From NCBI GenBank assembly GCA_964469485.1, contig CAYXZP010000001.1, positions 59,688 to 123,687 on the forward strand: DNA of 64,000 bases, read 5' to 3'. Source of the stretch: CAYXZP01 sp964469485. Its GTDB lineage: Bacteria; Desulfobacterota; Binatia; UBA1149; CAYXZP01. This document shows positions 42,293 through 52,175 of this stretch, in pieces; the stretch's first letter is position 1, and each line of letters opens with the position of its first letter. A model generated the notes under the pieces. The model was given only the letters and a program-made list of their open reading frames with translations. It ran no database searches and was not told the origin of the DNA. The position numbers and the translations under genes were made by a program.

Positions 42293-43452
42293 GCGAGCGC
42301 CCTCCCGAGCATGTCCATGCCCTCGTCGATCTCCTCGGTGCTTATGATCAAGGGCGGCAGGAAGCGCAGTACCGTGTCGGCCGTCGAGTTGAGGAGCAGG
42401 CCCTCGGCTAGTGCCGCCTCGACCACCGGCCGGGCGGGCCTGTCGAGCTCCATGCCGACCAGGAGTCCTTTGCCACGCACGCCGCGAACGTCGTCACGGC
42501 CGGAGGCCAGTTCGCGCAGAGCGGCCATCAGGTGGTCGCCCGACCTCCGGCAGTTCTCGAGCACGGCTTCCTCGTCGAAGGCCTCGAGCAGGGCCAGGGC
42601 CGCCCGGCAGGCGACCGGGTTGCCGCCGAAGGTCGTTCCGTGGCTGCCGGCCACCAAGGCCTTGGCGGCGTCCTCGGTGGCCAGCACGGCGCCGATGGGC
42701 AGACCGCCCCCCAGACCCTTGGCTGTGGTGAGGATGTCGGGCTCCATACCGCTTGCCTGGTAGGCGAACAGGCTTCCGGTCCGTCCCATTCCCGTCTGCA
42801 CTTCGTCGAGGATCATCAGACAGCCCGCCCGGCTGGAGATCTCGCGTACCTCGGCGAGATAATCTTCGCCGGGAACCACCACGCCGCCTTCGCCGAGAAG
42901 CGGTTCGATAAGTACCGCGGCCGTGGTTTCGTCGACCGCTTCGGCAAGCGCCGTGGTGTCGTCGTATGCGACGTGGACAAAGCCCTCGGGCAGGGGACCG
43001 AAGCCCTCGCGAAGGGTTCCCTGTCCTGTGGCCGCCAGCGAACCCATGGTCCGTCCGTGAAAGGAATCGTGGGTCGATACTATGCCGTGGCGCGCCGGAT
43101 CGCGGCGGCGGGCCATCTTGATGGCCGCCTCGTTGGCCTCGGTGCCGCTGTTACAGAAGAACACACGGTCGGCAAAGCTTCTGCCGGCAAGCTGTTCGGC
43201 CAGCCGCGCCGCCGGCTCGTGGTAGTAAAGGTTGGAGGTGTGCAGCAGGGCGGCAGCTTGTTCCGAGATCGCGGAGACGAGCCGCGGGTGTCCATGCCCG
43301 AGTGCGGACACGGCGATGCCGGCCATCATGTCGAGGTAGGTCTTGCCGTCCTCGTCCCAGACCCTGCAGCCGCTGCCGTGGCTCAGCGCCACGGGAAAGC
43401 GCGAGTAGTTGGCCACCGTGTAGGTGTCGGTCGTCTCTTTGGTGCCGGCCAT
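42289..43452 (-). CDS. argD: acetylornithine aminotransferase
   Basis: A 387-residue class-III PLP aminotransferase forming N-acetylornithine. FFCNSGTEANEAAIKMAR (about residue 98), LILDEVQTGMGRTG (as MILDEVQTGMGR, about 215) and the PLP lysine in LTTAKGLGGGLPIGA (about 245) are present. The start is ATG 43452, 4 bp after argB. Succinyl-DAP aminotransferase activity for the dap pathway is common in this family and plausible, since no dapC/dapD is seen in the window. Confidence 0.94.
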   Translation of the reverse strand: MAGTKETTDTYTVANYSRFPVALSHGSGCRVWDEDGKTYLDMMAGIAVSALGHGHPRLVSAISEQAAALLHTSNLYYHEPAARLAEQLAGRSFADRVFFCNSGTEANEAAIKMARRRDPARHGIVSTHDSFHGRTMGSLAATGQGTLREGFGPLPEGFVHVAYDDTTALAEAVDETTAAVLIEPLLGEGGVVVPGEDYLAEVREISSRAGCLMILDEVQTGMGRTGSLFAYQASGMEPDILTTAKGLGGGLPIGAVLATEDAAKALVAGSHGTTFGGNPVACRAALALLEAFDEEAVLENCRRSGDHLMAALRELASGRDDVRGVRGKGLLVGMELDRPARPVVEAALAEGLLLNSTADTVLRFLPPLIISTEEIDEGMDMLGRALA

Positions 43453-43456
43453 CGAG

Positions 43457-44359
43457 TTACCTGCGGACCGACGAACGCCCCGCGGCTTTCTTCACCGGCT
43501 GCCTGCGCACGATCTCGGTGCCGACCCCCTTGTCGGTGAATATCTCGAGGAGGACGGCGTGGGTGACCCGCCCGTCTATTATGTGCACCTGCGAGACGCC
43601 GGCCGCGAGAGAGCGCAGGGCCGACTCTATCTTGGGCAGCATGCCCCCCTTGATGACGCCGTCACGGATCTGTCTTTTGGCCTCGGTGGCCGACAGCTTG
43701 CCTTGCAGCGACCCGCCCGGCCCGCGGACACCGGCCACATTGGTAAGTATCATCAGCTTGTTCGCCGCGAGCGTCACCGCGATCTCGGCAGCGGCTGTGT
43801 CGGCGTTGACGTTATAGCTGACACCGTCGTCATCGACGCCGAGTGGCGCCACCACCGGGATGCGGGCGCTCGCGGTGAGCCCCTCTATCATCTCCGAGTA
43901 CACGGATTCGATGCGTCCGACACGGCCGAGATCGGGTTCACCCCGGCGGCTTCCCATGCGCCGGACGTCAAGCACCTTGCCGTTGCGTCCGCCCAGACCC
44001 ACGGCCTTGCCGCCGTGAGACTTGATGAGCTGGACGATCTCGCGGTTGATCGTGTTCCCGAGCACGCGCTCGACCACCCGCATCGCCCTGTCGTCGGTCA
44101 CCCGCATGCCGTCGACGAAGCGGCTTTCGATGCCCTCGCTTTCGAAAGCTCGCGCGATCTGCGGCCCGCCGCCGTGCACCACCACGGGGCGCAAGCCGAG
44201 CGAGTGCAACAGCACGACGTCCTCGGCGAACCCCGCCTGCAGCTTGGGCTCGACCATGGCGTTGCCGCCGTACTTGATGACCACGGTCGTGCCCTTGAAT
44301 CGCTGGATGTAGGGCAGCGCTTCGAGCAGCACCTTGGCTTTGGCGATCAGCTTCTCCAT
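43457..44359 (-). CDS. argB: acetylglutamate kinase
   Basis: A 300-residue amino-acid kinase phosphorylating N-acetylglutamate. The N-terminal VVIKYGGNAM is followed by VLLHSLGLRPVVVHGGGPQI (about residue 65) and the NVNADTAAAEIA segment (about 180). The long N-terminal helix (MEKLIAKAKVLLEALPYIQRF) is that of the arginine-inhibited hexameric type, so feedback inhibition is expected. The Arg/Lys-rich C-terminal tail is unusual. It starts 33 bp after hslU. Confidence 0.95.
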   Translation of the reverse strand: MEKLIAKAKVLLEALPYIQRFKGTTVVIKYGGNAMVEPKLQAGFAEDVVLLHSLGLRPVVVHGGGPQIARAFESEGIESRFVDGMRVTDDRAMRVVERVLGNTINREIVQLIKSHGGKAVGLGGRNGKVLDVRRMGSRRGEPDLGRVGRIESVYSEMIEGLTASARIPVVAPLGVDDDGVSYNVNADTAAAEIAVTLAANKLMILTNVAGVRGPGGSLQGKLSATEAKRQIRDGVIKGGMLPKIESALRSLAAGVSQVHIIDGRVTHAVLLEIFTDKGVGTEIVRRQPVKKAAGRSSVRR

Positions 44360-44392
44360 CCCGGGGGTCGCGCCCCGGCGGTCCGGGGAAGC

Positions 44393-45734
44393 TCAGAGTA
44401 TATAGCGGGATAGGTCCTGGTCTTCCAAGATCGGCCCCAGCCGTTCGCGAACATAGCCGGCGTCGACGGTCACGGTCGCTTTCGGCCGCTCGGGCGCGGT
44501 GCGGGAGCTCTCCTCGAGAAGCCGTTCCATGATCGTGTGAAGACGCCTGGCACCCACGTTCTCGGCCTGCGCGTTGACCTGGGCGGCNNNNNNNNNNAGT
44601 CCTCGAACACCAGCTCGAGACCTTCGGTCCCGAGCAGTTCGACGTACTGGCGGGTGAGCGAGTTCTGGGGTTCGGTCAGGATGCGCACGAAATCCTCCTC
44701 GGTGAGGGCCTCGAGTTCCACCCGGATCGGAAAACGCCCCTGGAACTCGGGGATGAGGTCGGCCGGTTTTGATGCGTTGAAGGCTCCCGAGGCCACGAAC
44801 AGGATGTGGTCGGTCCTGACGAGCCCGTGCCGGGTCTTGACGCTCGACCCTTCGATTATGGGCAGGAGATCGCGTTGCACGCCCTCGCGGGAGACATCCG
44901 GGCCGACGTAGCCGGCCTCGCGTCCGCAGATCTTGTCGATCTCGTCGATGAAGACGATGCCGTTCTCCTGAACACGCGAGACAGCTTCGGCCGCGACCTT
45001 CTGCATGTCGACGAGGTTCTGGGCCTCCTGTTGGGCGATGATCTCGAGGGCTTCCTTGACGCTGGTCTTGCGCGGCCGGGCATCCCGCATGTTGCCCATC
45101 ATGTTGCTCAGCGAGTCTCGCAGGCTCTGGCCCGCCTCCTCCAGGTTCTCCGGTGTTATGACCTCGAGCATGGTCGCGCCGGCCTGCACCTGCGGCTCTA
45201 GCTCAACCATGCGGTCGTCGAGCTTGCCGGTGCGCAGCAATTTCCGGAGTTTCTCCCGGGTGTCGTCGCTCTCGGGCTGGGACTGCGGACCACCCGGGCG
45301 CTCGGGTGTGGCGATCTCGCCGGGCAGCAACAGGTCGAGCACGCGTTCCTCGGCCATGTTGCGGGCCGACACCTCGACCTTCGCCGATTCTTCCTCGCGC
45401 ACCATGTCGACGGCCAGTTCGGTGAGGTCACGGATGATCGATTCGACGTCGCGCCCGACATAACCGACCTCGGTGAAGCGTGTGGCCTCGACCTTTATGA
45501 AGGGGGCCTGCGACAGGCGCGCCAAGCGCCGCGAGATCTCGGTCTTTCCGACCCCGGTGGGGCCTATCATTATGATGTTCTTGGGCGCGATCTCTTCGCG
45601 CAGCTCGTCGGGCACCTGCAGGCGGCGCCAGCGGTTCCTGAGCGCGATGGCCACGGCGCGTTTGGCCGCGTTCTGGCCCACGATGTAACGGTCAAGCTCC
45701 GAGACGATCTCCCGGGGCGTCATGGGATGGAAGT

Positions 45735-45738
<4 letters not shown>
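44393..45738 (-). CDS. hslU: HslU, ATPase of the HslUV protease, interrupted by an assembly gap
   Basis: AAA+ unfoldase. Walker A GPTGVGKTE is near residue 57 and Walker B IVFIDEIDKI near residue 258. The part before the gap ends ELVFED. After ten N (44588-44597) the true frame resumes at AAQVNAQAENVGARRLHTIMERLLEE and ends with the family C-terminus LSRYIL, stop at 44393. That C-terminal peptide normally docks into HslV. The two parts are in different frames because the gap length is nominal (about 25 bases expected). ATG 45738 overlaps hslV by four bases. Confidence 0.94.
44588..44597. other. assembly gap (10 N) inside hslU
   Basis: Ten N. The conserved protein suggests about eight or nine codons are missing, so the length is a placeholder. 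Confidence 0.98.
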
Positions 45739-46265
<527 letters not shown>

Positions 46266-46325
46266 CCCCTAAGCTTCTAACCACTCGCCGCGGCAATGCC
46301 AGCTTTTTTTTGACTGCCGGCGGCC

Positions 46326-47375
46326 TCAGGCCCGCGGGTGGGACTTGTCGTAGACCGCCGAGAGACGCTTGAGGTCGAGGTGGGTGTAGCGCTGGGTGGT
46401 CGAGATGGAGGCGTGGCCGAGCATCTCCTGTATGGCCCTCAGGTCGGCTCCCTGTTCGAGAAGATGGGTGGCAAAGCTGTGTCGCAGGGTGTGAGGGCCG
46501 GCCTTGGCCTGGATGCCGGCGCGCTGGAGCGTGCGTGTCACCACGCGGGCCAGGCTGCGCGCGCTGAGGCGCGAGCCGCGGTTGTTGAGAAAGACGGGGC
46601 TTGTCGCCGACGGTTCGGCATTCGCGCCGACGCTCGCGGCGATCTCGAGAGCGCGCCGGTACCCGGCCAGTGCGTCGAGGGCCGGCGTTCCGACCGGCAC
46701 CACCCGTTGCTTGCCGCCCTTGCCGTGTTCCACGCGCACCACGGCCAGATCGAAGTCGATATCCCGCCAATCTGCCGCCACGCACTCCGAGGCCCGCAAG
46801 CCCGAGGAGTAGAGCAGTTCGAGCAGCGCCAGGTCGCGCAGCGCCAGTCTGGCCTTCTTTGGGTCGCTCGCCGAGGTCTCGGGCAGCGCGGCCCTGAGCA
46901 GGCTCTCGATATCCTCGAGATCGAGACAGACGGGAAGCCGCGAGCCGGTCTTGGGGGCCGAAAGAGGCTCGGTCGGGTCGGTGCCTCCGGTCTCACGCGC
47001 CACGAAGGCGAAGAAGCTTTTGAGCGATGCCAACTTGCGCGCGACGGTCGCGCGTCCGGCGCTCTCGAGCGAGTGGGCGATAAAGGATCTGAGGACGGCC
47101 GTTGTCATGGAGGCCGCGCTTTTGCGCCGACCGAGAAGGCCGCGCTCGCGGACAAAGTCGATGAATTGACGCAGGTCGGCCAGGTACGCCGACCTGGTGC
47201 GTCCGGCCAGGTCTAGCTCGGTGTGGATGTAACGGGCGAAGCCGCCGATCTCGCCGGCCATGGGGTGGCCCTCGGGCAGCCCGGCCACGATGCTGTCAAG
47301 AACGCGCTCGGGCCGGCCCTTGGTGGTGCGGGCAGCAGCGGTCGGCGCGGAGGAGCTGGACTCTTTCTTGGGCAC
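46326..47375 (-). CDS. xerC: tyrosine recombinase XerC
   Basis: A 349-residue site-specific recombinase for chromosome dimer resolution. A core-binding SAM-like domain (about 35-140) precedes the catalytic domain. Catalytic residues are Arg in LYSSGLRASE, Lys in HGKGGKQR, HTLRHSFATH, LGHASISTTQRYTH and the nucleophile Tyr in that last motif. The N-terminus is about 35 residues longer than usual (Ser/Ala/Arg-rich) because the start GTG 47375 lies far upstream. A later start is possible. It begins 8 bp from the divergent hydrolase start. Confidence 0.92.
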   Translation of the reverse strand: MPKKESSSSAPTAAARTTKGRPERVLDSIVAGLPEGHPMAGEIGGFARYIHTELDLAGRTRSAYLADLRQFIDFVRERGLLGRRKSAASMTTAVLRSFIAHSLESAGRATVARKLASLKSFFAFVARETGGTDPTEPLSAPKTGSRLPVCLDLEDIESLLRAALPETSASDPKKARLALRDLALLELLYSSGLRASECVAADWRDIDFDLAVVRVEHGKGGKQRVVPVGTPALDALAGYRRALEIAASVGANAEPSATSPVFLNNRGSRLSARSLARVVTRTLQRAGIQAKAGPHTLRHSFATHLLEQGADLRAIQEMLGHASISTTQRYTHLDLKRLSAVYDKSHPRA

Positions 47376-47383
47376 CCTGAGCT

Positions 47384-48190
47384 ATGGTATCAACTAGGAC
47401 CGTGAGCCCTCAAGTCGGCGACCCGCTTGCCAGCGAACGCGTGGAGTTTCCGAGCCGCAGAGGCTCGAACCTGGTCGGCGACCTTCACCGTGGCGGCCCG
47501 GGTGGACCCGCGATGTTGCTGTGCCACGGGATGGAATCCACGCGCGCGGGCACCAAACAGCTAGCCATCGTCCGGCGTTTCGTGCCGCTGGGATTCACGG
47601 TGATCCGCTTCGATTTCTCCTATGTGGGAGAATCGGAGGGCTCCTTCGAGGATATCAGCATCAGCGGCGAGGTGGCCGACGCCCTGGGAGCCATCGACTT
47701 CATCGGCGACTTTGGCCCCTCACGGCTCATCGTGGTCGGTTCGAGCATGGGCGGGGCGGTGGCTCTGCTGGCCGCGGCCGGTGCGCCGCATGCGGTCAAT
47801 GCCGTGGCCACCATTGCTGCCGTCGGTCACGCTTCTCTGTTCACCTCCGGGCTCAGCTCATCCGAGCTCGAGGATTGGCGGCGTTCGGGAAAGCGCCGGT
47901 GGCGGGACGCTTGGGTGGGAAGCGGGCTGCTCATCGACGCCGAGCGCGTCGACATCCTGTCCGCGGTCGCGTCCTCACCACAACCGATCCTGGTCATGCA
48001 CGGCGACGCCGATGCCTCGGTGCCGGTCGCTCATGGCCGGGATATCGCCCGTGCGGCGGGCACCCGGGCCGAGCTGGCCCTGTTCGACGGGGTCGGTCAC
48101 CGCTTCGACGGTCCCGGCCAGATCGAGGCCCTGCTCGACCGTCTCGAGGGCTGGGTGCGGGCCACAGGCTCGGGGGCCGGTCGTGCCTGA
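47384..48190 (+). CDS. alpha/beta hydrolase
   Basis: A 268-residue hydrolase of the alpha/beta fold. The oxyanion region LLCHGMESTRAG is near residue 46 and the nucleophile elbow VVGSSMGGAV near residue 120. The catalytic Asp is likely in HGDADASVPV and the His in DGVGHRFDG near the C-terminus. It resembles small serine esterases/acyl-peptide-hydrolase-like proteins and the substrate is unknown. ATG 47384 leaves only 8 bp to the xerC start. GTG 47402 with AGGA just before it is an alternative. The stop overlaps the next gene by 8 bases. Confidence 0.85.
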   Translation: MVSTRTVSPQVGDPLASERVEFPSRRGSNLVGDLHRGGPGGPAMLLCHGMESTRAGTKQLAIVRRFVPLGFTVIRFDFSYVGESEGSFEDISISGEVADALGAIDFIGDFGPSRLIVVGSSMGGAVALLAAAGAPHAVNAVATIAAVGHASLFTSGLSSSELEDWRRSGKRRWRDAWVGSGLLIDAERVDILSAVASSPQPILVMHGDADASVPVAHGRDIARAAGTRAELALFDGVGHRFDGPGQIEALLDRLEGWVRATGSGAGRA

Positions 48191-48486
48191 GGCGGTCGAG
48201 CTTTGCTGTCACCGCTGTGGCGCGGGCCACGAGATCGAAGGGCCGCTCTCGCGTTCCACGCTTTGCAGCAGTTGCGGGGTCGAGCTGCGCTGCTGTTTGA
48301 ACTGTCGTTTCTACGATCGCTCGGCTTACAACGAGTGTGGGGAGCCCGCGGCCNNNNNNNNNNGTCGTCGAGAAGGAGCGGGCAAACTTCTGCGATCATT
48401 TCACGCCGGGGCCGTCGGTTGCGAGCGGTTCCCCGGCCGGCAAGCCGGGCTCCATGGGCGACCTGGAAAAGCTGTTCAAGCGATGA
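48183..48486 (+). CDS. small zinc-ribbon-like protein, interrupted by an assembly gap
   Basis: A protein of about 100 residues, GTG 48183 to TGA 48484-48486. Four cysteine pairs: CCHRCG, CSSCG, CCLNC and, after FYDRSAYNECGEPAA, the end VVEKERANFCDHFTPG. The CRFYD-x-SAYNEC...ERANFCDHF pattern is that of a conserved small zinc-binding protein family of unknown function seen in proteobacteria. Ten N (48354-48363) break it, with the frame changed across the gap, so the length is uncertain. It overlaps both neighbours (8 bases with the hydrolase, 4 with the lipoprotein). Confidence 0.75.
48354..48363. other. assembly gap (10 N) inside the small zinc-ribbon gene
   Basis: Ten N between the codons for GEPAA and VVEKERANF. 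The frame changes across it, so the run length is nominal. Confidence 0.98.
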
Positions 48487-48899
48487 CCGCGCCCTCCCGT
48501 TTGGCGAGGACCGGTCTCGCCCTTTGCCTGCTCGCTGCGGCTGCGGCCTGCGGCAGTCCCGACCGGGTGGCGCGCTCGACGGCGCGGGCCTTCCTCGACA
48601 AGCACTATGTCGCCATCGACCTCGGGGCCGCGCGCGGGCTGACGACTTCGCTGGCGCTCAGCAAGCTCGACCGCGAGATCGAGCTTACCCGCGGCTTGGT
48701 CGTGGATGCCGATGCCGCCAAGCCGAGGATCAACTACCGGCTCACCAGGTCCGACGAGGGGGAATCAGTGGCCCGCTATATCTATGAACTCACCATACGG
48801 GCGCCGGGACTCGAACCCTACGAGAAGCTGGTAACGCTGAGCCTCAGGTCGACCGCCGACGGTTGGAGGATCACCAACTATTCCGAGGCCGACCCCTGA
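48483..48899 (+). CDS. putative lipoprotein
   Basis: A 138-residue protein with a lipoprotein signal (RLARTGLALCLLAAAAAC). The mature part looks like a small alpha+beta domain of the NTF2/DUF4878-like type (ARAFLDKHYVAIDLGAA, then YIYELTIRAPG, TADGWRITNYSEA), with helices first and antiparallel strands after. No function is known. ATG 48483 overlaps the stop of the zinc-ribbon gene (ATGA). A short GC hairpin (48903-48921) follows the stop at the convergent junction. Confidence 0.72.
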   Translation: MTAPSRLARTGLALCLLAAAAACGSPDRVARSTARAFLDKHYVAIDLGAARGLTTSLALSKLDREIELTRGLVVDADAAKPRINYRLTRSDEGESVARYIYELTIRAPGLEPYEKLVTLSLRSTADGWRITNYSEADP

Positions 48900-48911
48900 G
48901 CGGGGCCGCGT

Positions 48912-49700
48912 TCAGCGGCCCGAGAATCGCGGCTCGCGCTTCTCGATGATGGCGGCGAGTCCCTCACGGGCGTCTTCGGTCGTGAAGCTCTCGGCCTGGG
49001 CCCGCGCCTCACGTTCTATGGCCGCATCGATATCCGCGCGTTCGCTTGCGGCCAGGGAGCGCTTGACGGCGCGTACCGCCAGGGGCGCGGCCGCGGCCAC
49101 CTCTGCGGCCAGACGGTCGACGACCTCGTCGAAGTCATCGCCGGCGACGCGATTGACCAAGCCGTAACAGTGGGCCTCGCGGGCATCGATCACGCGGCCG
49201 GTGAACAACAGCTCGGCCGCTCGCGCCGAGCCCGTCAGCCGGGGCAGTGTCCAGGTCGCCGCCATTCCCGGGTGGATGCCGAGCCGGGTAAAGGTCATTC
49301 CCGCTTTGGCCTTTTCGTGCATCACCCGCATATCGCAGGCCAGGGCCAGGCAGAGCCCCGCGCCGATGGCGTGGCCGTTGATGGCGGCTATCGTCGGAAC
49401 CTCGATGCTGCGCACGGACAGGAAGAGCTTGTAGAACTCGAGCCCGCCCCCGAGACCGGGTCCACTGCCGGCCATGCCCGCCTCGCCGGCCAGCGACTTG
49501 AGATTGCCGCCGGCGCTGAAGGCCTTGCCAGCTCCCCGCACGATGACGACCCGGGCCTTGGCGTCGGCGTTGATCTCGGCGACGGCCGCCGACACTTCGC
49601 GCCCCATCTCGGGGCTCATCGCATTGCGCGTATCGGGGTCCTCGAGCGTGAGCCGTACGACCGCGTCCTCGGACCGTAGTGTTATCTGTTCGAAGGCCAT
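48912..49700 (-). CDS. enoyl-CoA hydratase/isomerase family protein
   Basis: A 262-residue crotonase-fold enzyme. The CoA-binding and oxyanion segments are VVIVRGAGKAFSAGGNL (about residue 55-71) and AAINGHAIGAGLCLALACD (about 108-126). Glu/Asp catalytic positions near 130-155 read GMTFTRLGIHPGM, with no clear Glu at the first hydratase position, so it may be an isomerase or another crotonase. ATG 49700 is the start that opens directly into the domain. The frame is open to 49793. It is divergent from the AsmA-like gene. Confidence 0.87.
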   Translation of the reverse strand: MAFEQITLRSEDAVVRLTLEDPDTRNAMSPEMGREVSAAVAEINADAKARVVIVRGAGKAFSAGGNLKSLAGEAGMAGSGPGLGGGLEFYKLFLSVRSIEVPTIAAINGHAIGAGLCLALACDMRVMHEKAKAGMTFTRLGIHPGMAATWTLPRLTGSARAAELLFTGRVIDAREAHCYGLVNRVAGDDFDEVVDRLAAEVAAAAPLAVRAVKRSLAASERADIDAAIEREARAQAESFTTEDAREGLAAIIEKREPRFSGR

Positions 49701-49799
49701 TAGACCGGTTTGATAGCGGCAGCCCGCGTCAATACAATCCAGTGGTCCCGTAGCGTCGGCTGCCGGGTCAGTCAACGCGGCCCCGCTTTTCACAATCCC

Positions 49800-51845
49800 A
49801 TGCGCAAGCTCTCTCTAGCCGCCGCCATCTTTGTGGTGGCAGCGGCATCGTTCGGGCTTTCCAACCTCAAGGCCGAGGTACGCCGCTCGGCGGAGCGCTA
49901 TGCGACGCAGTTCGAGGAGAGTGCGGGCGCGCGGCTCGCGATCGGCGGGCTCGGTTTCGATCTCTTCCCGTTTCCCGCGGTCGAATTGCGGCGGCTCGAG
50001 ATCGAAGCTCCCGGCCGGGACAGCGCCGGCCTGAGCGTCGAGACCGTTCGCGTTTATCCGCGCCTCATCCCCTTGCTGATAGGCCGTGCCGCGGTCGCCC
50101 GTGTCCGCGCCAGCGGCGCCGAGCTTGGCGTCCGCAAGAACGCCGGGGGTGATATCGAGATGTTCCCCCTGTCTCTGGCCGGTCTCATGGAGGCGGGCCG
50201 GCGCATCAGCATCGACCGTTCACGGCTGCTGGTCGAAGACAGGAGCGGTAGCGTTCCGGCAAGCCTCGAGATCGCGGACCTCGGACTCACGCTGGCCGCC
50301 GACGCTGCGGGAACCCACTTCGAGCTCGAAGGTGCCCCGCTGGGCCGCGGCTCGCGCCTGCGGGCGTCCGGACGGATCGAGAACGGCCGGGTCGAGGCCG
50401 GCTTCGAGATAGACCGTGGCCGCGTCGAGGCTGTCACCGTCGCCTTTCCGTCGTTGGCGCCACTGGCGCTGGCGGGCCGCGTGGCCGTGGAGGGCACCCT
50501 TTCCGGACCGCTGGCCTCGCTGCGGTCGCCGGTCTGGGATGAGGAGCCCGGTGACAGTACGCCGCTGGAACCGGTGCGCATCAGCATTGAGGCGGGCTCG
50601 GAGCTTTCGCTGTACGGCTTGCGCGACAGGGCCAGCCTGGTGGCCGAACTGACCCTCGACGGCAGACGGCTCGTGTTGCGCAGCGGCCGCCTGTCCTGGG
50701 CCGGCCTCGAGGCGGGCCTGTCGGGCTGGACCGAGACGCAGGCTGCCGGACCTTTGTCCCTGCGCCTGGCCTTGGAAGGGGTCGACGTCGGCGAGCGCCT
50801 CGAGCGTATGGGTCTTCCCGGTCCCTGGCGTGCCCAGGCCATGCTCGACGGCGTGCTGCGCATCGACGGCAAGCGCGACAAGCCGCGTCTTTCCTATCGC
50901 GCAGTGGCCGGGCGAGCTTCGGTGGCCCGCGGGACCTGGCCCGAGGCCGAGTGCGGAAAGCTCGAGGTCCGCGGCAGCATCAAAGCGATCAATGCCGACT
51001 TCTCGGCCTCGTTCGGGATGGAAGATCTTCGCATAGGCCGGAGCTTTCTCGAACAGGCCCATGTCGGGGTGGTGTACTGGCGCGACAAGCTTACCATCAC
51101 CTCGATCGAGAGTCTGGCCTTCGGCGGCAAGATGAACATGAGCGCGGCACTGTACCCGAAGGAGGAGTGGCGGCTCGAGGGCGGCACGGTCTTCAACGAT
51201 ATCGAACCCGCGGCCTTTGCCGCGCTGTTCGGGTTGGACGCCGACCGGCTTCCCGGCGGACGGCTCGACGCTCTCGTTCACTTCGGCCGGGGCTGGACCA
51301 AGGCGCGCCTCGGCCTGCATCTCGGCACACTGCGCGGCCCGTCGCCGCTGGAGGTCGTGGCCGGGCACCTGACGGGAGATGTTGAGGGCGGCCCGGCCGC
51401 CACGTTTCCCGGGACACCCGAGATTCCTTCGTGGTCCTTCGAGAGATTGGCCTTCGACACCGAACAGGACGGGGACTCTTGGCGCCTGGCAGCCGTCGAG
51501 GCCGAGACCGGCGATGGCCGCTTCACCGGGGCCGGCATGGTCGACGGCCGGGGTTCGGTGCTGCTCTCGGGCCAGTGCGTCTTCAATGCCGGCAGGGCCG
51601 CCCGCCTGGTCGAGCGTCGTGCGGGGCTGGCCGGCCTTCTCGCCGAAGACGGCACTCTAGTGGTCGGGGTCGATATCACCGGCAGGCCGGGCGAGTTCGA
51701 AGTGCGCGAGAGCCGCGAGTTCGTCGAGGCGCTGGCCCGTGTGGACGCGGGCCTGCCGCCGCCCTGGCCCGGGCCGCGGCCGCTTGTGTCGCAAGCGGGG
51801 ATAGAGATGGACCTGCCGAGCCTCGAAGAGCACTTCGGGCGCTGA
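49800..51845 (+). CDS. AsmA-like periplasmic/outer-membrane biogenesis protein
   Basis: A 681-residue protein with a single N-terminal membrane segment (about residues 4-22) and a long beta-rich periplasmic region. It resembles AsmA/TamB-like proteins that bridge the envelope and move phospholipids. Typical features are RSAERYATQFEESAGARLAIGGLGFDLFPFP (early strand-turn-strand), GFDLFPFPAVELRRLEIEAP, and late AsmA-like blocks such as LSLRLALEGVD and GVDITGRPGEF. ATG 49800 opens on the membrane segment. The frame is open to 49710 but without homology. The assignment is by general pattern. Confidence 0.75.
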   Translation: MRKLSLAAAIFVVAAASFGLSNLKAEVRRSAERYATQFEESAGARLAIGGLGFDLFPFPAVELRRLEIEAPGRDSAGLSVETVRVYPRLIPLLIGRAAVARVRASGAELGVRKNAGGDIEMFPLSLAGLMEAGRRISIDRSRLLVEDRSGSVPASLEIADLGLTLAADAAGTHFELEGAPLGRGSRLRASGRIENGRVEAGFEIDRGRVEAVTVAFPSLAPLALAGRVAVEGTLSGPLASLRSPVWDEEPGDSTPLEPVRISIEAGSELSLYGLRDRASLVAELTLDGRRLVLRSGRLSWAGLEAGLSGWTETQAAGPLSLRLALEGVDVGERLERMGLPGPWRAQAMLDGVLRIDGKRDKPRLSYRAVAGRASVARGTWPEAECGKLEVRGSIKAINADFSASFGMEDLRIGRSFLEQAHVGVVYWRDKLTITSIESLAFGGKMNMSAALYPKEEWRLEGGTVFNDIEPAAFAALFGLDADRLPGGRLDALVHFGRGWTKARLGLHLGTLRGPSPLEVVAGHLTGDVEGGPAATFPGTPEIPSWSFERLAFDTEQDGDSWRLAAVEAETGDGRFTGAGMVDGRGSVLLSGQCVFNAGRAARLVERRAGLAGLLAEDGTLVVGVDITGRPGEFEVRESREFVEALARVDAGLPPPWPGPRPLVSQAGIEMDLPSLEEHFGR

Positions 51846-51857
51846 GCCTGTGCGCGT

Positions 51858-52175
51858 TTGGGACTGGCGCTCACAGTAGCTTTGTTGCTCGCGCTCGGAT
51901 TCTCGGGCTACCGCTTGTTCGTGCGGCGCTCCCTCGAGTACCGGCGCCGCCGCCTGGCCGGCGGCAGCGTCGAGACGGCCATGCCGGTGGTCTCCTTCGA
52001 CGAGATCGATCTGGAACTGGCTCGCCGCCGCTGTCATTGCGGCGGACGCTACGACCGGCACGGCGAAGGTCCGGTCGCCGGCAAGGGCGCCATGCTGAGA
52101 GCGGTCGCGCTCGAGTGCCGGCGCTGCGAAGAGCGCACCCGCGCGTACTTCGACCTGACGGCGGTGTACCACTGA
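51858..52175 (+). CDS. small membrane-anchored protein with zinc-ribbon-like motif
   Basis: A 105-residue protein of unknown function. Residues 1-20 form a membrane segment (GLALTVALLLALGFSGYRLFV), followed by basic residues. CHCGG (about residue 59) and CRRC (about 88) could bind zinc. The likely start is TTG 51858, since GTG 51850 runs into a stop. It follows the AsmA-like gene by 12 bp and precedes the next small gene with overlap. A start farther downstream would lose the membrane segment. Confidence 0.55.
   Translation: MGLALTVALLLALGFSGYRLFVRRSLEYRRRRLAGGSVETAMPVVSFDEIDLELARRRCHCGGRYDRHGEGPVAGKGAMLRAVALECRRCEERTRAYFDLTAVYH

Noticed and set aside
46290..46313. Small hairpin GGCAATGCC followed by eight T on the plus strand between hslV and xerC
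   Set aside because: Both genes are on the minus strand, where the T-run becomes an A-run before the stem. The stem is only four bp, so it is not a credible terminator for either gene.
48903..48921. GC hairpin GGGCCGC/GCGGCCC at the junction of the lipoprotein and enoyl-CoA hydratase genes
   Set aside because: It overlaps a stop codon and lacks a T-run. Such short GC stems occur by chance in this composition.
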